From the NCBI RefSeq assembly GCF_900116535.1, contig NZ_FPAU01000004.1:310001-374000 (forward strand): a stretch of 64,000 bases of DNA, read 5' to 3'. Positions 1-15,434 of this stretch are shown piece by piece. Position 1 is the first letter of the stretch. Each line of letters opens with the position of its first letter. The position numbers and the translations under genes are program-made. This DNA comes from Kosakonia arachidis (lineage in GTDB: Bacteria > Pseudomonadota > Gammaproteobacteria > Enterobacterales > Enterobacteriaceae). The notes below the pieces were generated by a model. The model searched no databases, was not told the DNA's origin, and was given only the letters and a program-made list of their open reading frames with translations.

Positions 1-1
1 T

Positions 2-199
2 GAACTGGACGTTGACTACTACCTGATGGCAAAACCCGGCATGACGGGGTTGTGGCAAGTTAGTGGCCGTAATGATGTGGATTATGAAACGCGCGTTTAT
101 TTTGACTCGTGGTATGTCAAAAACTGGTCACTATGGAATGATATTGCGATTTTGTTCAAGACTGTGAATGTCGTGTTACGTCGCGACGGTGCCTATTGA
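2..199 (+). CDS. wbaP: Undecaprenyl-phosphate galactose phosphotransferase WbaP, C-terminal part
   Basis: Only the last 65 codons are in the window; the gene starts before base 1 and stops with TGA at 197-199. The family moves a sugar-1-phosphate from a UDP-sugar to undecaprenyl phosphate at the inner membrane and so starts capsule or O-antigen repeat units. The visible part has the [15 protein letters not shown] segment of the cytoplasmic catalytic domain and the tail RRDGAY. I remember that tail as WbaP-like rather than WcaJ-like. Its place just before gnd fits the end of a capsule (K) locus. The WbaP rather than WcaJ assignment rests on memory of the two C-termini. Confidence 0.75.
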   Translation, partial: ELDVDYYLMAKPGMTGLWQVSGRNDVDYETRVYFDSWYVKNWSLWNDIAILFKTVNVVLRRDGAY

Positions 200-350
200 T
201 ATATCTCTCCTCATTACGTCAATGGATAGCGTCGATGGCTAGCCGTGATGGCATCTTCCGCTATCCAGTCTCAACAAACATGAGTTAACATCTAAGCCAC
301 ATTTCAAGCCGCGCATAAGCCGCGGTGACCACACCTGACAGGAGTATGTA

Positions 351-1757
<1,407 letters not shown>

Positions 1758-1784
1758 TCTGAAATCATTCGTTTTATGAAGGTA

Positions 1785-1813
1785 AGCCCGGTTAGCGTAA
1801 CCGGGCTTTTTTT
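1785..1813 (+). terminator. Rho-independent terminator of gnd
   Basis: A perfect 10-base-pair stem (AGCCCGGTTA / TAACCGGGCT) with a GCG loop is followed by a run of seven T. It lies 27 bases after the gnd stop. Confidence 0.93.
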
Positions 1814-2022
1814 CGGCTACAGCGCGGCTTTTCAGTGCACTCATCTTTAATTTGTTGACATTTCGACATTAAACTTCACATCAACGCCGCTGTTGCAGGC
1901 TGGTTGTCACCTTGACAGTCCCTCAACAGAAGAGGTAAAAACCCCAACAGTTATTGATATTAAGTGGGTGGCGACAGGTTCGTCATCTCCGTTTTCATAC
2001 ACTCATAAAAGTTGCTTATCGA

Positions 2023-3189
2023 ATGAAAATAACAATCTCCGGAACAGGCTACGTTGGGCTATCAAACGGGATTCTGATCGCGCAGAACCATGAGGTCGTA
2101 GCGCTTGATATCGTACAATCCAAAGTTGATATGCTTAACCAGAAGATTTCTCCCATCGTTGATAAGGAAATCCAGGAGTATTTGCAGAATAAGCCGCTGA
2201 ATTTCCGTGCCACGACGGACAAGCAGGAAGCCTATCGCGGTGCCGACTTTGTGATTATCGCCACCCCAACGGATTACGACCCGAAAACCAACTACTTTAA
2301 TACCAGCAGCGTGGAATCAGTGATCCGCGATGTGCTGGAAATTAACCCTCAGGCGGTGATGATTATCAAATCCACCATTCCGGTGGGCTTTACCAAGTCG
2401 ATCCGCGAAAAATTCGGCGTGGATAACATCATTTTCTCGCCAGAATTTCTGCGTGAAGGGAAAGCACTGTACGATAACCTGCATCCATCACGTATCGTCA
2501 TCGGTGAGCGTTCTGAACGTGCCGAACGTTTTGCCGCGCTGTTGCAGGAAGGAGCAATTAAGAAAGACATTCGCGTGCTGTTTACCGACTCTACTGAAGC
2601 AGAAGCGATCAAACTGTTTGCTAACACCTATCTGGCGATGCGTGTTGCTTACTTCAACGAGCTGGACAGCTACGCGGAAAGCCTGGGACTCAACAGTCGT
2701 CATATTATTGAAGGCGTTTGTCTCGATCCGCGTATCGGTAACCACTACAACAACCCGTCATTTGGTTACGGCGGCTACTGTCTGCCAAAAGATACCAAAC
2801 AGCTACTGGCAAACTACCAGTCAGTGCCGAACAACATTATTTCGGCCATCGTTGACGCTAACCGCACACGTAAAGACTTTATCGCCGATTCCATTCTTTC
2901 GCGTAAACCGAAAGTGGTCGGCGTTTACCGCCTGATCATGAAGAGCGGTTCCGATAACTTCCGCGCGTCGTCCATTCAGGGCATCATGAAACGCATTAAA
3001 GCGAAGGGCGTGCAGGTCATCATTTATGAACCGGTGATGCCGGAAGATGAGTTTTTCCATTCCCGCGTAGTGCGCGACCTGGAGGCATTTAAGCAGGAAG
3101 CTGACGTGATTATCTCTAACCGTATGGCGCAGGAATTATCTGATGTTGCAGACAAAGTCTATACCCGTGATTTATTCGGTAACGACTAA
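2023..3189 (+). CDS. ugd: UDP-glucose 6-dehydrogenase
   Basis: Oxidises UDP-glucose twice with NAD+ to UDP-glucuronate, the precursor for capsule, colanic acid and aminoarabinose. The start at 2023 gives [16 protein letters not shown] with the Rossmann glycine motif at the very N-terminus and 388 residues, the E. coli length; the reading frame is open 23 codons further up, but that extension has no family counterpart. The catalytic cysteine is Cys253 in GGYCLPKD, and KSTIPVGFT (116-124) is a conserved active-site loop. It is transcribed after gnd from its own 265-base upstream region and converges on uge, which uses its product. Confidence 0.96.
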   Translation: MKITISGTGYVGLSNGILIAQNHEVVALDIVQSKVDMLNQKISPIVDKEIQEYLQNKPLNFRATTDKQEAYRGADFVIIATPTDYDPKTNYFNTSSVESVIRDVLEINPQAVMIIKSTIPVGFTKSIREKFGVDNIIFSPEFLREGKALYDNLHPSRIVIGERSERAERFAALLQEGAIKKDIRVLFTDSTEAEAIKLFANTYLAMRVAYFNELDSYAESLGLNSRHIIEGVCLDPRIGNHYNNPSFGYGGYCLPKDTKQLLANYQSVPNNIISAIVDANRTRKDFIADSILSRKPKVVGVYRLIMKSGSDNFRASSIQGIMKRIKAKGVQVIIYEPVMPEDEFFHSRVVRDLEAFKQEADVIISNRMAQELSDVADKVYTRDLFGND

Positions 3190-3203
3190 AGACGTAAAAT
3201 GAA

Positions 3204-3228
3204 AGCGGCCCAAAAGGGCCGCTTTTTT
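3204..3228. terminator. Bidirectional terminator between ugd and uge
   Basis: AGCGGCCC and GGGCCGCT form an 8-base-pair stem around AAAA, followed by six T on the plus strand. On the minus strand the hairpin lies directly after the uge stop codon, which itself falls inside the T tract. Confidence 0.88.
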
Positions 3229-4231
3229 ACACCTTATAAAAGTCTCTGTACCACTCAACAAAGCGTTTCACCCCTTCTTTAACCGAGGTTTGCGGTTTGA
3301 AACCGATCGTTTCGTACAACGGTTGAGTATCCGCGCTGGTCTCCAGCACATCGCCCGGTTGAATCGGCAGCATATTTTTCTGGGCTTCAATGCCAAGCGC
3401 CTCTTCCAGTGCCGTAATGTAATCCATCAACTCCACTGGCGAGCTATTGCCGATGTTATAGACGTGGTAAGGCGCAGAACTACTGGCTGGCGTGCCGGTT
3501 TCAACCGTCCAGGCCGTGTTAGCCTGCGGGATCACCTCCTGCATACGGACGATCGCTTCAACGATATCGTCAATATAGGTGAAGTCGCGCTTCATCTTAC
3601 CGTAGTTATAAACGTCGATGCTTTTGCCTTCCAGCATCGCCTTGGTGAATTTAAACAGCGCCATGTCTGGGCGGCCCCACGGGCCATAAACGGTGAAGAA
3701 ACGCAAACCGGTCGTGGGTAATCCGTAAAGGTGAGCGTAAGTGTGGGACATCAACTCATTGGCTTTTTTGGTTGCCGCATACAGTGAAACCGGATGATCA
3801 ACAGAATCCTCCGTGGAGAACGGCATTTTACGGTTCAGGCCGTAAACGGAACTGGAGGAGGCATAGAGCAGGTGCTGGACTTTATTATGGCGGCAACCTT
3901 CCAGTACGTTCAGATGCCCAATGAGATTTGATTCGGCATACACATGCGGATTTTCCAGCGAGTAGCGTACACCAGCCTGTGCCGCTAAATGGATCACCCG
4001 GTCGAACTTTTCGGTCGCAAACAGCTGCGCCATATTTTCGCGGTCAGCGAGATCAATCTTGTGGAAGCTGAAGCCAGGTGAGGCCAGCAGATCCAGACGA
4101 GCCTGTTTAAGACTCACATCGTAATACTCATTGAGATTATCAATCCCGACAACCTGGTGGCCTGCCTGCAAAAGGCGCTCGCTGGCGTGGAAGCCGATAA
4201 AGCCGGCCGCGCCGGTAACCAGAAACTTCAT
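3227..4231 (-). CDS. uge: NAD-dependent UDP-glucuronate/galacturonate 4-epimerase
   Basis: An extended short-chain dehydrogenase of 334 residues. The NAD-binding motif is TGAAGFIG (6-13), the catalytic pair is Tyr151-x3-Lys155 in YAATK, and YGPWGRPDMA is the sugar-nucleotide-binding motif typical of UDP-glucuronate 4-epimerases. It interconverts UDP-glucuronate and UDP-galacturonate, giving galacturonate for capsule or LPS core. The convergent neighbour ugd makes the substrate and wzz lies just beyond, which agrees with a polysaccharide role. The length matches Klebsiella Uge as I remember it. The exact substrate is inferred from family and context. Confidence 0.87.
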   Translation of the reverse strand: MKFLVTGAAGFIGFHASERLLQAGHQVVGIDNLNEYYDVSLKQARLDLLASPGFSFHKIDLADRENMAQLFATEKFDRVIHLAAQAGVRYSLENPHVYAESNLIGHLNVLEGCRHNKVQHLLYASSSSVYGLNRKMPFSTEDSVDHPVSLYAATKKANELMSHTYAHLYGLPTTGLRFFTVYGPWGRPDMALFKFTKAMLEGKSIDVYNYGKMKRDFTYIDDIVEAIVRMQEVIPQANTAWTVETGTPASSSAPYHVYNIGNSSPVELMDYITALEEALGIEAQKNMLPIQPGDVLETSADTQPLYETIGFKPQTSVKEGVKRFVEWYRDFYKV

Positions 4232-4436
4232 CTCTCATCCTTTATTATGACATCTAATACAATTGGCATATTGTATGATGCTGGCAGGCTAATCGCTATA
4301 AGTTATAGACATCAGAATAAGGTGAAATAATAAACAGCAAAACATATTTACATGTAATCTTATAGAAAAAAAAGCATGAATGGTTAAACTCGCGCTCTAT
4401 ACTATTTCTTTAACGCGCTTTTCATTTAGGGTTGCT

Positions 4437-5420
4437 ATGACGTACGAAGAAAAGAATCATCTGGCAAGATCCAGTACCGAGCCGGAACAGATTGATTTAA
4501 TTGATGTTTTCTTGCAAATATGGCGTGGAAAATGGCTCGTTGGCTCATTTGTTCTGTTGTTTCTGGTTATTGCTGTCGTTTATTTAAACGTTGCCAGGGA
4601 AAAATGGACTTCCGTCGCTGTGATCAGTTCGCCTGATGCCGGGCAGATTGCCAGCTATACAAACGCCATAAGTGTGCTGAACAATGATGGCAAATATGAC
4701 ATGCCTGACATTCAGCAGCGCGTAATTGGCCGTTTTAATGCGGCTTTTTCTGCGTTGGCTGAAACACTTAACAACCAGGATGTACCTGAAAAGCTGACCA
4801 TTGACCCGGCGGTGCAGGGGCAGCCTTTACCTCTCAAACTGACCTACCAGGGGCCATCAGCCAAAGAGGCCCAGCAAAAGCTTGCGCAATATATTGAGAA
4901 AGTGGATCAACAGATCGCTAAAGAACTGATCGATGATTTAACCACCAGCATTAAATCACGTTCGGCCGATTTGGTTGAAACACTCGCCGCGCAGGAAAAA
5001 GTGGCTCAGGAGCAAAAAGATCTGCGTATCAAGCAGATTTCTCAGGCTCTCACTGTTGCGAAGGAGGCTGAAGTACAGTCACCACAGGTGCGTCAGACAG
5101 AAAACGTGTCGCAGGATACGTTGTTCTTGCTCGGTAGTTCAGCGCTGGAGGCGATGATCAAGAATGAGTCTTCTCGTCCGCTGGCGTTCTCGGATGAATA
5201 CTACAAAATCAGACAAAACCTCCTGAATATTCAGACAATTAATGTGAATCCAGAAAATATTCATGGCTACCGTTACGTTATGAAGCCTACGGAGCCGATT
5301 CGCCGCGACAGCCCTAAGCTAGCACTGACTTTGGTACTGGCGGTTTTACTGGGGGTTATTATTGGTTCAGGCTATGTACTAATGCGTAATGCCTTCAGGA
5401 ATCATCAGTCAAACGCGTAA
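4437..5420 (+). CDS. wzz: Polysaccharide chain-length determinant protein Wzz
   Basis: A polysaccharide co-polymerase (class 1) of the inner membrane that sets the modal length of O-antigen chains made by Wzy. The protein has 327 residues from the ATG at 4437: a short cytoplasmic start, a first membrane helix at about 35-53, a large periplasmic domain rich in helix with coiled-coil stretches, and a second membrane helix (LALTLVLAVLLGVIIGSGYV) near the C-terminus followed by a short basic tail. An upstream in-frame ATG at 4380 would add 19 residues before the conserved start, so it was not chosen. The 205 bases upstream are AT-rich and hold its promoter region. Confidence 0.92.
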   Translation: MTYEEKNHLARSSTEPEQIDLIDVFLQIWRGKWLVGSFVLLFLVIAVVYLNVAREKWTSVAVISSPDAGQIASYTNAISVLNNDGKYDMPDIQQRVIGRFNAAFSALAETLNNQDVPEKLTIDPAVQGQPLPLKLTYQGPSAKEAQQKLAQYIEKVDQQIAKELIDDLTTSIKSRSADLVETLAAQEKVAQEQKDLRIKQISQALTVAKEAEVQSPQVRQTENVSQDTLFLLGSSALEAMIKNESSRPLAFSDEYYKIRQNLLNIQTINVNPENIHGYRYVMKPTEPIRRDSPKLALTLVLAVLLGVIIGSGYVLMRNAFRNHQSNA

Positions 5421-5423
5421 ATA

Positions 5424-5450
5424 AAAAACCGGGCAGCGCCCGGTTTTTTT
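5424..5450. terminator. Bidirectional terminator between wzz and hisI
   Basis: AAAAAACCGGGC and GCCCGGTTTTTTT flank a two-base loop, so the structure ends wzz on the plus strand and the his operon on the minus strand. Confidence 0.92.
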
Positions 5451-5455
5451 ACGCC

Positions 5456-6060
5456 TTACTGATGCCGCTTGCGCAGGTTCCCAATCACGGTGGTCAGATC
5501 CAACTGCTGATCCTGTAAGAGCACCAGCAAGTGGTACATCAGATCAGAGGCTTCATTCGTCAGTTCTTCACGGTCGTGTACGGTCGCCGCCAGCGCTGTT
5601 TCCACACCTTCTTCCCCGACTTTTTGCGCGATACGCTTGGTGCCGCTGGCATACAGTCTGGCCGTATAGGAGCTGGCCGGATCGGCGGTTTTGCGCGATG
5701 CCAGCAGCTCTTCAAGTTGATAGAGGAACAACCACTGATGGCTGTTATCGCCAAAGCAGCTTGAGGTGCCGGTATGGCAGGTCGGCCCGATCGGGTTTAC
5801 CAGTACCAGCAGGGTATCGTTGTCACAGTCCGGGGCAATATTCACCAGATTAAGGAAGTGGCCAGAGGTTTCCCCTTTGGTCCACAAACGCCCTTTGGTG
5901 CGGGAAAAAAAGGTCACTTTTCCGCTTTCCAGCGTCTTCGCCAGCGCCTCTTTGTTCATATAACCCAACATCAGCACTTCGCCGGAAACCGCATGTTGCA
6001 CCACGGCGGGCAGCAGTCCGTCGGTTTTTTCCCAGTCCAGTTGGGCCAGTTGTTGCTCTG

Positions 6061-6067
<7 letters not shown>
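5456..6067 (-). CDS. hisI: Phosphoribosyl-AMP cyclohydrolase / phosphoribosyl-ATP pyrophosphatase
   Basis: Bifunctional enzyme (HisIE) for the second and third steps of histidine synthesis. The N-terminal half (to about residue 115) is the Zn/Mg-dependent cyclohydrolase, with GPTCHTG and SCFG holding metal-binding residues. The C-terminal half is the pyrophosphatase of the MazG-like fold, with the acidic helices [10 protein letters not shown] and [11 protein letters not shown]. At 203 residues it matches E. coli HisI. It is the last gene of the operon, overlaps hisF by 7 bases and ends just before a strong bidirectional terminator. Confidence 0.98.
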
Positions 6068-11572
<5,505 letters not shown>

Positions 11573-11576
11573 AGTC

Positions 11577-12476
11577 TTACTCCATCATCTTCTCAATGGG
11601 CAGAACCAGGATGGAGCTGGCGCCTAGCGCTTTGAGTTTTTCCATCGTTTCCCAGAACAGGGTTTCGCTGCTCACCATGTGCATCGCCACGCGCTGCTGG
11701 TCACCCGCCAGCGGCAGAATCGTCGGGCGTTCGGCTCCTGGCAGCAGAGCGACAACTTCTTCCAGACGTTCGCTCGGCGCGTGCATCATGATGTATTTCG
11801 ATTCGCGGGCCTGAATAACGCCCTGGATGCGGGTCAGCAATTTATCGATCAATTGCTGTTTGGCGTCGCTCATCTCGCCGTCACGCTGGATAAGGCACGC
11901 TTTCGAGCGGTAAATCACTTCGACTTCGCGCAGACCGTTGGCTTCCAGCGTGGCACCGGTTGATACCAGGTCGCAAATCGCGTCGGCCAGACCAGCGCGC
12001 GGAGCGACTTCAACAGAACCGTTCAGCAGACAAGATTTGAAAGAGACGCCTTTCTGATCCAGGTAGCGTTTCAGCAGGTGCGGGTAAGAGGTGGCGATGC
12101 GTTTGCCATCCAGCGCGTCCGGGCCGTTCCAGGTTTCATCCACCGGCGTGGCCAGCGACAGGCGGCAGCCGCCGAAATCGAGACGGCGCAAGGTGAAGTA
12201 GCGCGGATCTTCGCCCTGAGCACGGCGGTTCAGCAACTCTTCTTCAAGCACGTTCTCGCCAATAATGCCCAGATCGACGACACCGTCCATTACCAGCCCC
12301 GGAATGTCGTCATCGCGTACGCGCAGAATATCGATCGGCATATTTTCCGCCAGTGCGATCAGACGCTGCGTGTGCAGGTTGATCTTAATGCCGCAGCGGG
12401 CCAGAAGTTCGCGTGAGTCATCGCTCAGGCGGCCGGATTTCTGAATAGCTATGCGTAAACGCGTGTTATCTAACAT
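11577..12476 (-). CDS. hisG: ATP phosphoribosyltransferase
   Basis: First, feedback-inhibited enzyme of histidine synthesis, joining ATP and PRPP. It is the long form (299 residues) with a C-terminal regulatory ACT-like domain, so no HisZ partner is needed. The start at 12476 gives [17 protein letters not shown]; the frame runs 39 codons further up through the attenuator hairpin, which is not coding. The PRPP-binding region [15 protein letters not shown] is present. It is the first structural gene after the leader and attenuator. Confidence 0.97.
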   Translation of the reverse strand: MLDNTRLRIAIQKSGRLSDDSRELLARCGIKINLHTQRLIALAENMPIDILRVRDDDIPGLVMDGVVDLGIIGENVLEEELLNRRAQGEDPRYFTLRRLDFGGCRLSLATPVDETWNGPDALDGKRIATSYPHLLKRYLDQKGVSFKSCLLNGSVEVAPRAGLADAICDLVSTGATLEANGLREVEVIYRSKACLIQRDGEMSDAKQQLIDKLLTRIQGVIQARESKYIMMHAPSERLEEVVALLPGAERPTILPLAGDQQRVAMHMVSSETLFWETMEKLKALGASSILVLPIEKMME

Positions 12477-12510
12477 TCTGTTGTCCTCTTTATCCTGCTG
12501 AATTTGGTTC

Positions 12511-12548
12511 AAAAAAAAGCCCCCGGAAGAAGATCTTCCGGGGGCTTT
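12511..12548 (-). terminator. his operon attenuator
   Basis: On the minus strand AGCCCCCGGAAGA pairs with TCTTCCGGGGGCT and is followed by eight T. It lies between the leader peptide gene and hisG, which is the position of the classical histidine attenuator. Stalling at the His codons of the leader would favour an antiterminator instead. Confidence 0.93.
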
Positions 12549-12608
12549 CTCTGCATTCATGCACCACTGGAAGATCCAAACGTCTTCCAGCACACATCGC
12601 CTGAAAGA

Positions 12609-12659
12609 CTAGTCAGGATGATGGTGATGATGGTGGTGTTTAAACTGAACGCGGGTCAT
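12609..12659 (-). CDS. hisL: his operon leader peptide
   Basis: A 16-residue frame, MTRVQFKHHHHHHHPD, with seven consecutive histidine codons, ending in TAG. It agrees with the E. coli leader as I remember it. Ribosome stalling at the His codons when charged tRNA-His is scarce controls the attenuator about 60 bases downstream. Confidence 0.96.
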   Translation of the reverse strand: MTRVQFKHHHHHHHPD

Positions 12660-12697
12660 AAAATTCTCAATGAATGCTTATTCACATAATGTTGATT

Positions 12698-12727
12698 AAC
12701 CTAAACCACTTTAGCTGACAAACGCAA
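12698..12727 (-). promoter_or_regulatory. his operon promoter
   Basis: Read on the minus strand: -35 TTGCGT and -10 TAGGTT with 18 bases between them, about 40 bases before hisL. The stretch around the -10, GTGGTTTAGGTTAA, resembles the known E. coli his promoter from memory. Confidence 0.7.
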
Positions 12728-12836
12728 GGGCTTTTTTTAATCATTCATTCATTTCATATACATTGTATGAATTGTCAGTTGTCGCTGGCTGGCGTAGCCT
12801 TTAAGCGTCAGGTGCCGGAAAGGGAGGAGAGGAAGC

Positions 12837-13661
12837 ATGAAAAAGGTCGCTATTGTCGGGTTAGGATGGCTGGGCATGCCGCTGGCATTATCATTAAGGG
12901 CGCGAGGCTGGCATGTGACCGGCAGTAAAACCCGCCCCGATGGTGTGGAAGCAGCGCGTATGTGCGGCATCGAAAGTTATTTGCTGAACCTTGAACCAGA
13001 ACTAGTCTGTGATGCGGATGACCTCGACGCGCTGATGAATGTTGATGCGCTGGTGATTACGCTTCCTGCGCGGCGCAGTGGGCCTGGTGATGCGTTCTAT
13101 TTGCAGGCGGTGCAGGAAATTGTTGATAGCGCACTGGTGTGTCGTATTCCGCGCATCATCTTTACCAGTTCGACATCTGTATATGGCGATGCTGCTGGCG
13201 TCGTGAAAGAGAACACGCCGCGTAAGCCGGTAACGGCCAGCGGACGGGTACTGAAAGAGCTGGAAGACTGGCTACACAATTTGCCAGGGACTTCCGTTGA
13301 TATTCTGCGCCTGGCGGGGCTTGTCGGGCCTGCGCGTCACCCGGGGCGATTCCTCGCCGGAAAAACCGCGCCCGACGGTCAGCATGGCGTTAATCTGGTG
13401 CATCTGGAAGATGTCATTGCGGCTATCACGCTACTGTTGCAGGCGCCAAAAGGCGGGCATATCTACAATCTTTGTGCAGCCTCTCATCCCTCGCGGGAAA
13501 GCTTTTATCCGCAGATGGCGCGTCAGCTTGGACTGGCGCCGCCGCATTTCCTCGAACCCACGTCGCAGGATAGGGGCAAAGTGATTGATGGTAGCCGGAT
13601 TTGTAATGAGCTGGGCTTCGAATATCTCTACCCCGATCCGTTTAATATGCCGCTGGCGTGA
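12837..13661 (+). CDS. yeeZ: NAD(P)-binding epimerase/dehydratase-like protein YeeZ
   Basis: An atypical extended short-chain dehydrogenase of 274 residues, same length as E. coli YeeZ. The N-terminal nucleotide motif is VGLGWLGMPLA rather than TGxxGxxG. A TSSTSVYGD segment at about 108-116 and the downstream active-site region are kept. The start has a strong purine-rich ribosome site (GGAGAGGAAGC). The substrate is not known. It diverges from the his leader region, as in E. coli. Confidence 0.9.
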   Translation: MKKVAIVGLGWLGMPLALSLRARGWHVTGSKTRPDGVEAARMCGIESYLLNLEPELVCDADDLDALMNVDALVITLPARRSGPGDAFYLQAVQEIVDSALVCRIPRIIFTSSTSVYGDAAGVVKENTPRKPVTASGRVLKELEDWLHNLPGTSVDILRLAGLVGPARHPGRFLAGKTAPDGQHGVNLVHLEDVIAAITLLLQAPKGGHIYNLCAASHPSRESFYPQMARQLGLAPPHFLEPTSQDRGKVIDGSRICNELGFEYLYPDPFNMPLA

Positions 13662-13772
13662 ATTTTTTGTGCAAAAAATGCTATTAGTATGATTAATAAT
13701 TGATCTAATGATTAAAAATCAATCAGTTAGACATCATTAATCTCTGCGGCGGCCAGCACTGTATTGTCATTG

Positions 13773-13789
13773 TGCCTCAATCTGGTGCA
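13773..13789. promoter_or_regulatory. Possible NtrC-type site upstream of plaP
   Basis: TGCCTCAATCTGGTGCA agrees with the remembered NtrC consensus TGCACYANNNTGGTGCA at 12 of 14 defined positions. It lies in the 337-base gap before plaP. A weak GG-N10-GC pattern at 13950-13963 could be a sigma-54 promoter, but its -24 part is poor. Confidence 0.3.
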
Positions 13790-13815
13790 GAATACGCCGC
13801 TGCAAAAATAGAGAG

Positions 13816-13847
13816 TAACCGACCTTAATCCGTCGGTTATTTTTTTT
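13816..13847 (+). terminator. Intrinsic terminator in the plaP upstream region
   Basis: TAACCGAC and GTCGGTTA form a perfect 8-base-pair stem with an 8-base loop, followed by eight T. It sits 155 bases after yeeZ and 150 bases before plaP, so it could end yeeZ, a small RNA, or act as a leader attenuator. Confidence 0.82.
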
Positions 13848-13998
13848 GCGGGCAAAAACGTCATTCAATACAAAGAGGCCGGGCTTCGTACCGGATAGAT
13901 ACACATTTAAAAACCGACAGTCGTTGTCGCTGAGGAAAGAATACAAATGGGGCAATTTTTTGCTTTTGCGGCGGTATATACCGTTCTGGGGGATAACC

Positions 13999-15357
13999 AT
14001 GTCGCATAACGTTACTCCAAAAACCTCTCGCGTGGAATTACGTAAGACACTTACGTTAATTCCGGTTGTAATGATGGGCCTTGCCTATATGCAGCCAATG
14101 ACGCTGTTCGATACATTTGGTATCGTCTCTGGCCTGACCGATGGTCATGTCGCAACTGCTTATGCGTTTGCGCTGGTCGCAATCCTCTTTACTGCGTTGA
14201 GCTACGGTAAGCTGGTGCGGCGCTTCCCGTCCGCAGGTTCTGCATATACCTATGCGCAGAAATCTATTTCTCCGGCTGTCGGCTTTATGGTCGGCTGGTC
14301 ATCGCTACTGGATTACCTGTTCATGCCGATGATCAACATTCTGCTGGCGAAAATTTACTTCGAAGCGCTGGTGCCGTCCGTGCCCTCGTGGATCTTCGTG
14401 GTCGCGCTGGTGGCTTTCATGACCATCTCTAACCTGCGCAGCATCAAGACCGTGGCGAACTTCAATACGCTGATCGTGATCCTGCAAATGGGGATCGTCT
14501 CGGTCATCGTCGGCCTGATCATTTACGGTGTTTCACACGGTGAGGGCGCGGGTACGCTGGTCAGTTCCCGTCCGTTCTGGTCTGAAGGCGCGCATGTGGT
14601 GCCAATGATCACTGGCGCGACGATTCTGTGCTTCTCGTTCCTGGGTTTTGACGGCATCTCTTCTCTTTCTGAAGAGACCAAAGACGCTGAACGCGTGATC
14701 CCGCGTGCTATCTTCCTCACCGCGCTAATTGGCGGCGTGGTGTTTATCGCGGCATCTTACTTCCTGCAGCTCTACTTCCCGGACATCTCCCGCTTTAAAG
14801 ATCCGGACGCTTCCCAGCCAGAAATCATGCTGTATGTTGCCGGTAAAACCTTCCAGTGGGGCGTACTGATCTTCTCCAGCGTTACCGTACTGGCTTCCGG
14901 TATGGCGGCACATGCGGGTGTCTCCCGTCTGATGTACGTGATGGGCCGCGACGGCGTATTTCCGTCCCGTTTCTTCGGATATGTACATCCGAAATGGCGT
15001 ACCCCAGCGTGGAACGTCCTGCTGGTCGGCGCGATTGCACTGCTGGCGATTAAATTCGATCTGGTAACGGCAACGGCGTTGATTAACTTTGGTGCGCTGG
15101 TGGCATTCACCTTTGTGAACTTGTCGGTGATCTCGCAGTTCTGGATCCGTGAAAAACGCAATAAAACGCTGAAAGATCACCTCAACTACCTGGTTCTGCC
15201 GGTGTGCGGTGCGCTGACGGTGGGTGCGCTGTGGATTAATCTCGAGCAGAGCTCGATGATCCTTGGTCTTATCTGGGGCGCGATCGGCTTAGTCTATCTG
15301 GCCTGTGTCACCCGCAGCTTCCGCAACCCGGTGCCGCAGTACGAAGATATCGCGTAA
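13999..15357 (+). CDS. plaP: Putrescine importer PlaP
   Basis: APC-superfamily amino acid/polyamine transporter with about 12 membrane helices that takes up putrescine by proton symport. The ATG at 13999 ([19 protein letters not shown]) gives 452 residues, the E. coli length; the frame is open 51 codons further up, without family support. Conserved features are the helix-1 motif [15 protein letters not shown] and the [15 protein letters not shown] stretch in helix 6. It is preceded by a ribosome site in GGGGGATAACC and followed by a terminator. Confidence 0.93.
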   Translation: MSHNVTPKTSRVELRKTLTLIPVVMMGLAYMQPMTLFDTFGIVSGLTDGHVATAYAFALVAILFTALSYGKLVRRFPSAGSAYTYAQKSISPAVGFMVGWSSLLDYLFMPMINILLAKIYFEALVPSVPSWIFVVALVAFMTISNLRSIKTVANFNTLIVILQMGIVSVIVGLIIYGVSHGEGAGTLVSSRPFWSEGAHVVPMITGATILCFSFLGFDGISSLSEETKDAERVIPRAIFLTALIGGVVFIAASYFLQLYFPDISRFKDPDASQPEIMLYVAGKTFQWGVLIFSSVTVLASGMAAHAGVSRLMYVMGRDGVFPSRFFGYVHPKWRTPAWNVLLVGAIALLAIKFDLVTATALINFGALVAFTFVNLSVISQFWIREKRNKTLKDHLNYLVLPVCGALTVGALWINLEQSSMILGLIWGAIGLVYLACVTRSFRNPVPQYEDIA

Positions 15358-15375
15358 ATCGCTTTACGTGGAGAC

Positions 15376-15408
15376 AAAAAACCGGAGGTCTGGGCCACCG
15401 GTTTTTTT
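15376..15408 (+). terminator. Terminator of plaP
   Basis: AAAAACCGG and CCGGTTTTTTT flank a GC-rich loop just after plaP. It may also serve sbcB from the other side because of the A tract. Confidence 0.75.
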
Positions 15409-15434
15409 ATGCTTTCTGGTCAGGCTATTCGTGC

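Noticed and set aside
1855-1885. TTGACA box upstream of ugd as a promoter
   Set aside because: No acceptable -10 hexamer lies 16-18 bases downstream.
1893-2093. 66-codon frame overlapping the start of ugd
   Set aside because: It overlaps the ugd start in another frame and lacks a ribosome site and protein-like composition.
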